This document shows positions 1 to 5,207 of a stretch of DNA of 5,448 nucleotides, piece after piece. Within the stretch, counting starts at the first letter, position 1. Every line of letters starts with the position of its first letter. The stretch covers positions 1-5,448 of the forward strand of contig DASTGO010000357.1 of assembly GCA_035719045.1 (NCBI GenBank), in the 5' to 3' direction. Under the pieces are notes generated by a model, which was not told the DNA's origin, did not search any database, and saw only the letters and a list, made by a program, of their open reading frames with translations. The position numbers and the translations under genes are program-made. The DNA comes from DASTGO01 sp035719045. GTDB lineage: Bacteria; Actinomycetota; Actinomycetes; Actinomycetales; Kineosporiaceae.

Positions 1-515
1 CGTTCGACCGGGCGGTCCGCCGGTACGCGGCGGGCATCCTCGCCCCGCAGCGCCCGCTCGGGCAGGCCCTGGCGGAGTTGGTGCACCGGCTGCACGAGGA
101 CATCGCCCACGTCCCCGGATCGATCTCGCCGGCCACCACGCTCGCCGAGGTGCTGACCCGGCGGGAGGGGACCAGCCAGGACCTGGCCGGGCTGGCCGTC
201 GGCTGCCTGCGCCTGGCCGGACTGCCGGCCCGTTGTGTCAGTGGCTACCTGGTCGGCGGCCACCCGCAGACCCCACCGCCACCCGGTCCGGCGAAGCCGG
301 CGGGTGCGGACGCCGTGCACGCCTGGGTCTCGGTCTGCGTGCCGCAGTGGGGCTGGGTGGACCTGGACCCCACCCACGACCGGCCCACCGACGACCGGTA
401 CGTGGTCACCGCCTGGGGCCGGGACCACGCCGACATGCTGCCGCTGAGGGGGGTCGTCTTCACCGACGGCACCGAGAGCACACTCACCGTCGGCGTGGAC
501 GTCGTCCGTCTCTGA
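1..515 (+). CDS. Transglutaminase-like domain protein, C-terminal part, catalytic Cys replaced by Ser
   Basis: The reading frame is open from base 3, so the start lies upstream of the window; the TTG at 78 is internal. The visible protein matches the C-terminal half of bacterial transglutaminase-like proteins (cysteine-protease fold with a Cys-His-Asp triad). Landmarks in order are a helix ending in TTLAEVL, the segment REGTSQDLAGL, LPARCVSGYL, DAVHAWVSV with the triad His (codon 318-320), GWVDLDPTHD with the triad Asp, and AWGRDHADMLPLRGV. The ending VGVDVVRL is normal for the family, so the C-terminus is complete. In the family, as I recall it, the active-site segment reads GVCQDFAHL. Here the Cys position is Ser (AGC, 174-176) and the His of FAHL is Gly, so peptidase or transglutaminase activity is doubtful. 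The triad His and Asp are kept. Relatives often sit beside circularly permuted ATP-grasp and alpha-E genes; those would be upstream and cannot be seen. Family assignment is firm; function is unknown. Confidence 0.88.
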   Translation, partial: FDRAVRRYAAGILAPQRPLGQALAELVHRLHEDIAHVPGSISPATTLAEVLTRREGTSQDLAGLAVGCLRLAGLPARCVSGYLVGGHPQTPPPPGPAKPAGADAVHAWVSVCVPQWGWVDLDPTHDRPTDDRYVVTAWGRDHADMLPLRGVVFTDGTESTLTVGVDVVRL

Positions 516-528
516 GCGGATACCGCGG

Positions 529-551
529 GTGCGGTGGCGCGGACACCGCAC
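529..551 (+). terminator. Stem-loop after the transglutaminase-like gene
   Basis: GTGCGGTG (529-536) and CACCGCAC (544-551) form a perfect 8-bp stem with a 7-base loop, starting 13 bases after the stop codon. There is no U-run, which is usual for candidate terminators in high-GC actinobacteria. The terminator role is inferred from position. Confidence 0.4.
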
Positions 552-552
552 G

Positions 553-606
553 GGTGCGATGTCGCCGGGATCGCCCGGCGTGGCTGATCCCGGCGACCGT
601 CGCACC
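553..606. terminator. Long inverted repeat between convergent genes, candidate bidirectional terminator
   Basis: GTCGCCGGGATC (561-572) pairs perfectly with GATCCCGGCGAC (586-597) around a 13-base loop. The stem continues outward as GGTGCGA (553-559) with TCGCACC (600-606), separated by a one-base/two-base internal bulge. The total is about 19 paired bases. It lies between the ends of two convergent genes, so it could stop transcription from both sides. No T-tract follows on either strand. A repeat element or a protein-binding palindrome are alternatives. Confidence 0.55.
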
Positions 607-621
607 TGGCTGGATGGTGCG

Positions 622-641
622 CCGCGCGCGACTCAGCGCGG
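622..641 (-). terminator. Short stem-loop just after the CsbD-like gene
   Basis: CCGCGC (622-627) and GCGCGG (636-641) form a 6-bp stem with an 8-base loop, 8 bases beyond the CsbD stop codon on the minus strand. The stem is short and GC-rich, so chance is a real possibility. It may act together with the longer stem at 553-606. Confidence 0.25.
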
Positions 642-648
642 AACCGAC

Positions 649-822
649 TCAGTCGCGGAAGGCGTCCTTGACCTTCTCACCGGCCTGCTTGATGTCGGAC
701 TTCGCCTGGTCGCCCTTGCCCTGGGCCTCCATGTCCTCGTCATCGGTGGCCCGCCCGACGGCCTCCTTGGCCTGTCCGCGCACCTTCTCGGCCTCGTTCT
801 TGGCCTTGTCCTCGTATCCCAT
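649..822 (-). CDS. CsbD-like small stress-response protein
   Basis: A 57-residue, highly charged, Lys/Glu/Asp/Ala-rich protein that matches the CsbD family along its whole length: an N-terminal GYEDKAKNEAEKVRGQAKEAVGRAT, then EAQGKGDQAKSDIKQAGEKVKDAF. It has no Cys, no membrane segment and no signal peptide, so it should be cytosolic and mostly helical or partly disordered. In other bacteria CsbD proteins are induced by general stress through alternative sigma factors; the molecular function is unknown. I chose the ATG at 822-820 because GAGGAGGAG ends two bases before it and family members start at this MG(x)xDK position. The in-frame ATG at 849 has no ribosome binding site. It lies 90 bases downstream of the ABC permease on the same strand. 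I see no clear sigma-70 or sigma-B-type promoter in that gap, so read-through is possible. Confidence 0.92.
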   Translation of the reverse strand: MGYEDKAKNEAEKVRGQAKEAVGRATDDEDMEAQGKGDQAKSDIKQAGEKVKDAFRD

Positions 823-826
823 GACT

Positions 827-832
827 CCTCCT
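827..832 (-). promoter_or_regulatory. Ribosome binding site of the CsbD-like gene
   Basis: On the minus strand AGGAGG lies 4 bases before the ATG at 822. It is the strongest Shine-Dalgarno match in the window, and it decides for the 57-residue protein over the version starting at 849. It suggests efficient translation. Confidence 0.8.
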
Positions 833-884
833 CGGTCGAGGTCGGTCATGCGACCGTGCCCAGGCCGGGCGGTGTCATGCCTTC

Positions 885-905
885 CCGGCTCCGCCCGGAG
901 GCCGG
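885..905 (-). terminator. Stem-loop downstream of the ABC permease
   Basis: CCGGCTCC (885-892) pairs with GGAGGCCGG (897-905) around a GCCC loop, with one bulged base. It begins 8 bases after the permease stop codon (minus strand). No U-run follows. It may end or weaken the exporter operon transcript before the CsbD-like gene. The rest of the 823-912 gap holds no gene and no promoter I can identify. Confidence 0.35.
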
Positions 906-912
906 CCGGTGG

Positions 913-2133
913 TCAGGCGTCGTCCCAGCGGAACAGCCGGGTGGCGATGAAGCCGACCACGAGGGTGAACCCGATCAGCACCGCCGAGGGGGCGAGCACG
1001 GCCTGCACGCCCTTGCCCCGGCCGAGGACGTCGAGCATGCCGTCGTTCATCCAGCGCAACGGGAACACCTTGGAGAAGCTGCGCAGCCAGGCCGGGGCCT
1101 GGCTGATGTCGAAGAAGGTCCCGGACAGGAACGCCATCGGCAGCACGATGAAGTTCGCCATCGCGCTGGCCGCTTCGTCGGTCTTGGCGACCGCCCCGAC
1201 CAGCAGCCCGATGGACAGGAACGCCAGCGTCCCGAGGATCAGCAGCGGGATGGCCAGCCACCACTGGTGGGACAGCCGCAGCCCGAACGGCGGGGTGATG
1301 GCGAGTGCCACGAAGACCGCCGCCTGCACCAGTGCCACCACGAGGCTGACCCCGACCCGGGCGCCGACCACCGCCCACACCGGCGCGGGGGAGAGCCGGA
1401 TCCGGCGCAGCAACTGCTTGCGCCGCCAGGAGACCAGGGTCAGGGCAGCCCCGAACGCCGCCGAGGTGGCCACCCCCCAGGACAGGATCCCCGGCGTGAG
1501 GAACTGGATCGCCTTGAGGTCACGGTCCTCGACCTGTGCGGCGGACAGCGAGAACGTCGGCGGGCGGCCCGAGGCGGCGATGTTCGCCTCGCCGACCACG
1601 GCCTGCACGATGCCCTGCAGTTGCGCCGCCTTGACCTGATCGGAGGCGGCGAACCGCAGGGTGAGGGAGTTGCCGTCCTCGATCAGCGCGGCCGGAAGGT
1701 CGCCGGAGCGGACCTTCGCGATGGCGGCGTCCGCATCGGGGAATCGTTGCTGCTTCAGCACCTGCGCGGGCAGCCGGTCGAGGATGGGTCCCTGTCCGGC
1801 GACCGCGATGGTCGTCGCGCTGGTCCCGGAGTCCCGGAAGATCAGCCCGAACACCACCAGGAACATCAGCGGGAAGAAGAAGGTGAAGAACAGGGCGGTC
1901 CGGTCCCGGAAGAATCCGCGCAGCATGGCCAGCGCCAGGGTCCGCAACTGCGTCCACGCCGAGGCCGCCACCGGCCGGCCGCCCGCAGCCGTGCCGCGGG
2001 AGCCCGTGCCCGTCTCGGTGCCCGGCCCCGTCTCGGTGCCCGGCCCCGTCTCGGTGCCCGTGCCCGTGCCGCGGGAGTCCGTCCCCGTCTCGGTGCCCGG
2101 CCCCGTGCTCTCGCTCATGCCCGTGTCTCTCAT
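913..2133 (-). CDS. ABC-2 type transporter permease
   Basis: A 406-residue membrane subunit of an ABC exporter. Residues 1-60 are hydrophilic. The first membrane helix is about residues 80-99 (ALFFTFFFPLMFLVVFGLIF). A soluble loop of about 110 residues (100-212) should lie outside the membrane. A C-terminal group of helices follows at about 215-235, 252-279, 291-316, 320-341 and 380-401. This is the ABC2_membrane_3 topology seen in DrrB-like drug, antibiotic or lipid exporters. The ATG at 2133 overlaps the ATPase stop as ATGA, which indicates translational coupling; a second in-frame ATG at 2118 is possible. The N-terminal tail is odd: residues 11-46 are Gly/Thr/Glu/Pro repeats (GPGTET units) encoded by tandem DNA repeats. 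A GTG at 1971 would skip them but has no good ribosome binding site. The substrate cannot be told from sequence. Confidence 0.92.
   Translation of the reverse strand: MRDTGMSESTGPGTETGTDSRGTGTGTETGPGTETGPGTETGTGSRGTAAGGRPVAASAWTQLRTLALAMLRGFFRDRTALFFTFFFPLMFLVVFGLIFRDSGTSATTIAVAGQGPILDRLPAQVLKQQRFPDADAAIAKVRSGDLPAALIEDGNSLTLRFAASDQVKAAQLQGIVQAVVGEANIAASGRPPTFSLSAAQVEDRDLKAIQFLTPGILSWGVATSAAFGAALTLVSWRRKQLLRRIRLSPAPVWAVVGARVGVSLVVALVQAAVFVALAITPPFGLRLSHQWWLAIPLLILGTLAFLSIGLLVGAVAKTDEAASAMANFIVLPMAFLSGTFFDISQAPAWLRSFSKVFPLRWMNDGMLDVLGRGKGVQAVLAPSAVLIGFTLVVGFIATRLFRWDDA
1991..2106. repeat. Tandem and direct repeats in the 5' end of the permease gene
   Basis: The 12-mer CCCGTCTCGGTG occurs at 2009, 2027 and 2045, giving three tandem copies of an 18-base unit (2009-2062), and again at 2084. 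On a larger scale, 1991-2031 and 2066-2106 are near-identical 41-base direct repeats (two mismatches by eye) 75 bases apart. Both periods are multiples of three, so copy-number change keeps the frame. They encode the Gly/Thr/Glu/Pro-rich cytoplasmic tail. Confidence 0.9.
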
Positions 2134-3050
2134 GCCCGGTACGCCCGTCCCGTCAGGTGGAGGAAGACGTCCTCGAGGGTCGCCGTGCGCACGCTCACCC
2201 CGTCCAGCCGGTCCCGTTCGGCGAGCTGGGTGAGCAGCCGGGCCGGGTGGCGCGTGCTGATCTCCACCTCGTCCCCGCCCTCGGTGACCTGATCCGCACC
2301 GTCCAGCCCCCGGGCCGTCGCCGCGTCGAGGATCCGGGTCGGCAGGGCCACCCGGGTCGGCGCGTCCAGGGCCCGGACCAGGGCCGCCGGGGAGTCCAGG
2401 GCGAGGATGCGCCCGCCGTCCATGATGGCCACCCGGTCACACAGCGCTTCGGCCTCGTCCAGGTAGTGCGTGGTGTAGACCACGGTGACCCCGCCGGACT
2501 GGATGCCGCGCAACAGATCCCACAGGTTGCGCCGGGCCTGTGGGTCGAGCGCGGCGGTCGGCTCGTCGAGGAACACCACCTCGGGGTCGTGCACCAGCGC
2601 GCAGGCGATGGACAGGCGCTGTCGTTGCCCGCCGGACAGTTCCGACTCCGGGGTGTTCGCCTTGTCGGCCAGCCCGACCACGTCGAGGAGTTCGACGGCG
2701 CGCCGGGCGCTCACCCCGTACAGTGCGCCGAACGCCTGGAGCTGCTCCCGGGCGGTGAGCTTGTCGAAGAAGGAACTCGCCTGCAGCTGCACCCCGATCC
2801 GTGGCAGCAGTGCGGGATTGCGCGGCCAGGGGGACTGCCCGAGCAGCCGGACCGTCCCGGCGTCGGCCTGGCGGATCCCCTCGACGATCTCCAGCGTGGT
2901 GGTCTTTCCGGCGCCGTTCGGCCCGAGGATCCCGAAGAACTCCCCGCGGTGGACGGTGAAGCCGACACCGTCCACGGCCCGCAGTTCCCCGTAGGTCTTC
3001 ACCAGACCCTCGACCGCGATGGCGACTTCATCCCCGTCGGCGTCCCTCAC
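2130..3050 (-). CDS. ABC transporter ATP-binding protein, DrrA-like exporter type
   Basis: A 306-residue ATPase that powers the permease encoded immediately after it. All nucleotide-binding motifs are intact: Walker A GPNGAGKT (43-50), Q-loop Gln at about 88, signature LSGGQRQRLS (138-147), Walker B VVFLDEP with catalytic Glu163, D-loop AALD (166-169) and H-loop His195 (YTTHYLDEAE). After about residue 225 a C-terminal extension ends in TLEDVFLHLTGR, as in DrrA/CcmA-like exporter ATPases. The frame is open much further upstream (to 4397), but that part is a shadow of the dehydrogenase gene. I chose the GTG at 3050-3048, because it gives the usual short lead (VRDADGDEVAIAVEGLVKTYG) and starts 41 bases after the previous stop. 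No strong ribosome binding site is visible there. The stop overlaps the permease start. It probably forms a homodimer with two permease copies at the cytoplasmic membrane. Confidence 0.93.
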   Translation of the reverse strand: MRDADGDEVAIAVEGLVKTYGELRAVDGVGFTVHRGEFFGILGPNGAGKTTTLEIVEGIRQADAGTVRLLGQSPWPRNPALLPRIGVQLQASSFFDKLTAREQLQAFGALYGVSARRAVELLDVVGLADKANTPESELSGGQRQRLSIACALVHDPEVVFLDEPTAALDPQARRNLWDLLRGIQSGGVTVVYTTHYLDEAEALCDRVAIMDGGRILALDSPAALVRALDAPTRVALPTRILDAATARGLDGADQVTEGGDEVEISTRHPARLLTQLAERDRLDGVSVRTATLEDVFLHLTGRAYRA

Positions 3051-3091
3051 GGCGCCGAGCGTAGCTGTGCCCGTTCCCGGTCGGCGACCGA

Positions 3092-4042
3092 TCACCGGGT
3101 GGCGGCCCGGCCGGTGGTGCCGCGGTAACCGTCCAGGTGGGCCCGCAGGAGCTCTGGCCACGGGGTCGGCTGCAGGCCGAAGGTCTGCCCGGCCGCCGAG
3201 GAGTCCATCACCCAGGGCCGGACGTGCTGGTGCATCACCTCGGGCAGTTCGCGCAGCAGCGGGACGACCAGACCGCCGGCCCGCACCAGCACCGCGGGTA
3301 TCCGGCGGACCGGCACCGGGGGCACCCCGGCCAGTTCGCACAGCATCGCGACCACGTCCCGCGCGGTGCGGGCCGGATGGGAGGGGACATGCCAGGCCCG
3401 GCCCCAGGCCCGCTCGTCCGCGGCCGCGGTGACCAGCATCCGGGCGACATCCCCGGTGTAGGTCCAGGTGTGCGGCACGTCGGGCTCGCCGAGGATGCTC
3501 GCCGCCCGGCCGGCCAGCAGTCTCGGCACCACCTGGTCGCCGAGCTGGCTCTGCGACCCCGGGCCGAGGTAGTCCGAGCCACGGACCTCGGTGACCCTGG
3601 CCCGGCCCGCCTCGTGCTCGGCCAGCGCGTCCAGCCACATCCGGGCCCGGACCCGCCCCTTGGTCCCGGTGGCGGCCAGTGGGGTCTGCTCGGTCATCGG
3701 CCCGCCCACCGGCCCGTAGCCGTACAGGTTCGAGACAGTGGCCAGCACGGCACCGCTGCGGCGGGCGGCCTCCAGCAGGGCGGCGGCGATCGGCGGCCAG
3801 TCCGTGGCCCAGCGGTGGTAGGGCGGGTTGGCGCAGTTGTACAGGGCGTGCGCTCCGGTGCACAGCGATGCCAGGTGCTCGGCGTCCACGGCATCGGCGG
3901 CCACCCGCTCGATCCCCGGTTCCGCCGGTCCGGACCCCGACCGGGTGACGACGACGACCCGGTGCCCCTGCCGGGACAGCAGGGTGGCCACCGCCGACCC
4001 GACCGCTCCGGCCCCGACCACGACATGCCGGCTGCTCTCCAT
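3092..4042 (-). CDS. Atypical extended short-chain dehydrogenase / NAD-dependent epimerase-like protein
   Basis: A 316-residue soluble protein with a Rossmann fold. HVVVGAGAVGSAVATLL near the start has the dinucleotide-binding pattern GxGxxG (10-15). The rest follows extended short-chain dehydrogenases: ALYNCANPPYHRW (66-78), ATVSNLYGYGP (101-111), TEVRGSDYLGPG (151-162) and a HTWTYTGDVARML segment (191-203) resembling the conserved VDDVA region. The usual catalytic YxxxK is not seen where expected; that region reads ATGTKGRVRARMW (124-136). It may therefore bind NAD(P) without standard oxidoreductase chemistry, or use other residues. The start ATG at 4042-4040 is preferred because AAAGGGGAG precedes it and the Rossmann strand begins at residue 6. 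The frame stays open to 4210, but that part covers the promoter region. It is first in a likely operon with the ABC exporter and divergent from the TetR gene, a common pairing for regulated detoxification or modification enzymes (inference). The substrate is unknown. Confidence 0.85.
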   Translation of the reverse strand: MESSRHVVVGAGAVGSAVATLLSRQGHRVVVVTRSGSGPAEPGIERVAADAVDAEHLASLCTGAHALYNCANPPYHRWATDWPPIAAALLEAARRSGAVLATVSNLYGYGPVGGPMTEQTPLAATGTKGRVRARMWLDALAEHEAGRARVTEVRGSDYLGPGSQSQLGDQVVPRLLAGRAASILGEPDVPHTWTYTGDVARMLVTAAADERAWGRAWHVPSHPARTARDVVAMLCELAGVPPVPVRRIPAVLVRAGGLVVPLLRELPEVMHQHVRPWVMDSSAAGQTFGLQPTPWPELLRAHLDGYRGTTGRAATR

Positions 4043-4046
4043 CGGA

Positions 4047-4053
4047 CTCCCCT
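4047..4053 (-). promoter_or_regulatory. Ribosome binding site of the dehydrogenase-like gene
   Basis: On the minus strand AGGGGAG lies 4 bases before the ATG at 4042. It supports the 316-residue protein over the longer open frame that begins at 4210. Confidence 0.65.
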
Positions 4054-4120
4054 TTCCCTGACCGCCCGTCCGTCGGGCACCGCGGTCCGCCCGCCACCCG
4101 CCGCCCGAGGGGGATGGGCA

Positions 4121-4149
4121 GGTGATTTCGGCGATCACTGCTCCATAAT
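4121..4149 (+). promoter_or_regulatory. Candidate promoter for the TetR gene
   Basis: CATAAT (4144-4149) differs from the -10 consensus at one base. A weak -35-like GGTGAT lies 17 bases upstream (4121-4126). The first palindrome starts at the next base, so a bound repressor would cover the start point. The transcript would have a leader of about 200 bases before the TetR start. This is one of the few AT-richer spots in the window. No promoter has been shown experimentally. Confidence 0.4.
4136..4144. promoter_or_regulatory. Degenerate extra operator half-site
   Basis: CACTGCTCC, read on the other strand as GGAGCAGTG, matches the left part of the palindrome at 4210-4222 except for its first base. 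Its right arm is missing. It is listed only because of its closeness to the full sites. Confidence 0.2.
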
Positions 4150-4164
4150 GAGAGCGATGCTCTC
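4150..4164. promoter_or_regulatory. Operator-like palindrome 1
   Basis: GAGAGCGATGCTCTC has perfect 6-base arms around GAT. It sits directly after the candidate -10 of the TetR promoter and just downstream of the likely start point of the leftward operon promoter. This is the expected placement for a TetR-family repressor acting in both directions. The binding protein is inferred from proximity to the TetR gene. Confidence 0.65.
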
Positions 4165-4181
4165 GAACTATGCCGGGCATG

Positions 4182-4210
4182 ACAATCCTCCGCCCCGACG
4201 GCTCTGTCAA
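4182..4210 (-). promoter_or_regulatory. Candidate promoter for the dehydrogenase-ATPase-permease operon
   Basis: Read on the minus strand, a perfect -35 TTGACA (4210-4205) is followed after 17 bases by GATTGT (4187-4182), a modest -10 that keeps the A at position 2 and the T at position 6. The -35 touches palindrome 2. The predicted start lies shortly before palindrome 1, so both operators are placed to repress it. The untranslated leader would be about 130 bases. Confidence 0.45.
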
Positions 4211-4222
4211 GAGCAGTGCTCT
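4210..4222. promoter_or_regulatory. Operator-like palindrome 2
   Basis: AGAGCAGTGCTCT is a perfect palindrome of 6-base arms around one G. It shares the AGAGC-N3-GCTCT pattern with palindrome 1; the centres are 59 bases apart. It overlaps the -35 hexamer of the leftward operon by one base. A further GCTCT lies at 4201-4205, forming a second inverted pair with the left arm (GCTCT-N4-AGAGC). Confidence 0.65.
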
Positions 4223-4281
4223 CAGAAATGAACGGCGATCGCCGGATGATGGTCAGGCCGGTGGCGAAACGCAGGGCGCGC

Positions 4282-4292
4282 GAGCGATGCTC
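4282..4292. promoter_or_regulatory. Operator-like palindrome 3, shorter
   Basis: GAGCGATGCTC has the same core as palindrome 1, including the GAT centre, but the outer A/T pair is lost. It lies 63 bases before the preferred TetR start, where binding could block elongation. Single half-sites AGAGC (4300-4304) and GCTCT (4328-4332) lie between it and the gene. The remainder of 4043-4354 shows no gene I can support. Confidence 0.4.
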
Positions 4293-4354
4293 CGGACGGA
4301 GAGCGCCCGTCCCGTTGCGTTGCCCCTGCTCTCGGTCGGGTGGATGATGACCGG

Positions 4355-5098
4355 ATGGCCGAGGAATCCGTCGCCCGGACCGTCCGCCGGCAGGCACGGG
4401 ACGAGCTGACCCGCCGGATCGTCGAGACCGCCCGGACCCAGCTGGCCATGGTGGGGGCGTCCGGGCTGTCGCTGCGGGCGGTCGCCCGGGAGCTGGGAAT
4501 GGTCTCCTCGGCGGTCTACCGCTACGTGCCCAGCCGCGACGAGTTGCTCACCCTGCTGATCATCGAGGCCTATGACGCGCTCGGGGCGGCCGCCGAGCGG
4601 GCGGAGTCCCGGGTCGCACGGGAGGACGTCGCCGGCCGGTTCCGGGCGGTCTGCCTCGGGGTGCGGCGTTGGGCGATCCGGCACCCGCATGAGTACGCCC
4701 TGATCTACGGCTCCCCGGTGCCCGGGTACGCCGCCCCGGAGGCCACCATCGGCCCGGCCAGTCGCGTCGGCGCCCTGCTGGTCGGGATCATGGCCGACGG
4801 GGTCCGGCACGGGAAGAGGTCCGCCGGGCGGGTGGCTGCGGGGCTCGGCGAGGACGGGTCCGCGCTGCCGGAACCGGTCCGCCGGGCGATCGCCCCGATC
4901 CGGGCCTTCACCCCCCCGCAGGTCCCGGACGAGCTGGTGGTGGCCGGGCTGATGGCCTGGACCTACCTGTTCGGCGCGGTGAACTTCGAGCTGTTCGGCC
5001 ACCGGCACAACGTCGTCGCCGATCCGGCGGCACTGCGGGAGGCCTTCTTCGAGCACGAGATCTCCCGGATGGCCGCGCTCACCGGCATCACCGGCTGA
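4355..5098 (+). CDS. TetR-family transcriptional regulator with WHG-type C-terminal domain
   Basis: A 247-residue repressor. The DNA-binding domain is residues 13-60: the helix ELTRRIVETARTQLAMVGASG, then the helix-turn-helix LSLRAVARELGMVSSAVYRYV (38-58), with SRDELLTLLI leading into helix 4. The C-terminal ligand and dimer domain carries RWAIRHPHEYALIYGSPVPGY and ends with MAWTYLFGAVNFELFGH, which fits the WHG/TetR_C_33 group. I prefer the ATG at 4355, which gives the usual short tail before helix 1. An in-frame GTG at 4340 would add five residues; neither has a strong ribosome binding site. It is divergent from the dehydrogenase-ABC operon, with three matching palindromes between them, so it probably represses that operon and itself, released by a small ligand (inference). 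The recognition helix is intact and nothing suggests decay. Confidence 0.92.
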   Translation: MAEESVARTVRRQARDELTRRIVETARTQLAMVGASGLSLRAVARELGMVSSAVYRYVPSRDELLTLLIIEAYDALGAAAERAESRVAREDVAGRFRAVCLGVRRWAIRHPHEYALIYGSPVPGYAAPEATIGPASRVGALLVGIMADGVRHGKRSAGRVAAGLGEDGSALPEPVRRAIAPIRAFTPPQVPDELVVAGLMAWTYLFGAVNFELFGHRHNVVADPAALREAFFEHEISRMAALTGITG

Positions 5099-5180
5099 AC
5101 GCTCACCAGCTGAACCGCAGTCCCCGCTCCGGTCCGGGGCGCCGCCCGGGCCTGCTCCGGGGCCGTCACCCGCTCAAGGT

Positions 5181-5194
5181 CGCCCGTTCGGGCG
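5181..5194. terminator. Short inverted repeat between the TetR gene and the secreted protein gene
   Basis: CGCCCGTTCGGGCG can fold as CGCCC/CGGGC-type arms with a GTTC loop. It ends 2 bases before the ribosome binding site of the next gene, so it could hinder ribosome access as easily as end a transcript. Another 5-bp stem (CCCCG 5122-5126 with CGGGG 5135-5139) lies nearer the TetR stop. Both may be chance in GC-rich DNA. The gap 5099-5207 holds no clear promoter. Confidence 0.25.
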
Positions 5195-5196
5195 CC

Positions 5197-5201
5197 GAGG
5201 G
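5197..5201 (+). promoter_or_regulatory. Ribosome binding site of the secreted protein gene
   Basis: GAGGG lies 6 bases before the ATG at 5208. This decides for a start well upstream of the signal peptide, so that the Pro/Ser repeat is translated. No in-frame ATG or GTG with a ribosome binding site is seen closer to the hydrophobic core. Confidence 0.6.
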
Positions 5202-5207
5202 CACGGT

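Noticed and set aside
233..1639. Plus-strand open frame of 468 residues
   Set aside because: It overlaps the transglutaminase frame and the antisense of the CsbD and permease genes. Its composition is low-complexity Arg/Pro/Ser and no motif is recognisable.
529..2292. Long plus-strand open frame of 587 residues opposite the CsbD-like and permease genes
   Set aside because: It is antisense to two genes with clear family matches, is rich in Arg/Gly/Pro/Gln/His without domain motifs, and arises from the lack of stops in high-GC DNA.
2157..3128. Plus-strand open frame of 323 residues opposite the ATPase gene
   Set aside because: It is antisense to an ATPase with every canonical motif intact, so it is a composition artefact.
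4043..4210. Extended N-terminus of the dehydrogenase starting at 4210
   Set aside because: The added 56 residues would span the palindromes and promoter, have no family match, and lack a ribosome binding site, unlike the ATG at 4042.
3137..4231. Plus-strand open frame of 364 residues opposite the dehydrogenase gene
   Set aside because: It is antisense to a well-supported Rossmann protein with a ribosome binding site. The translation is Gly/Arg/Pro/His-rich with no domain.
2130..4397. A single 755-residue minus-strand protein fusing an N-terminal region to the ABC ATPase
   Set aside because: The part before the ATPase GTG at 3050 is an out-of-frame shadow of the dehydrogenase gene and of the promoter region. 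Only the last 306 residues have family motifs.
4170..4409. Small plus-strand open frame in the divergent promoter region
   Set aside because: It overlaps the start of the TetR gene in another frame, has no ribosome binding site, and covers the operator palindromes.
5085..5115. Near-repeat of GCTCACC...GCTGAAC at the end of the TetR gene
   Set aside because: A short imperfect duplication around the stop codon. It is too short to call a repeat element or attachment site.
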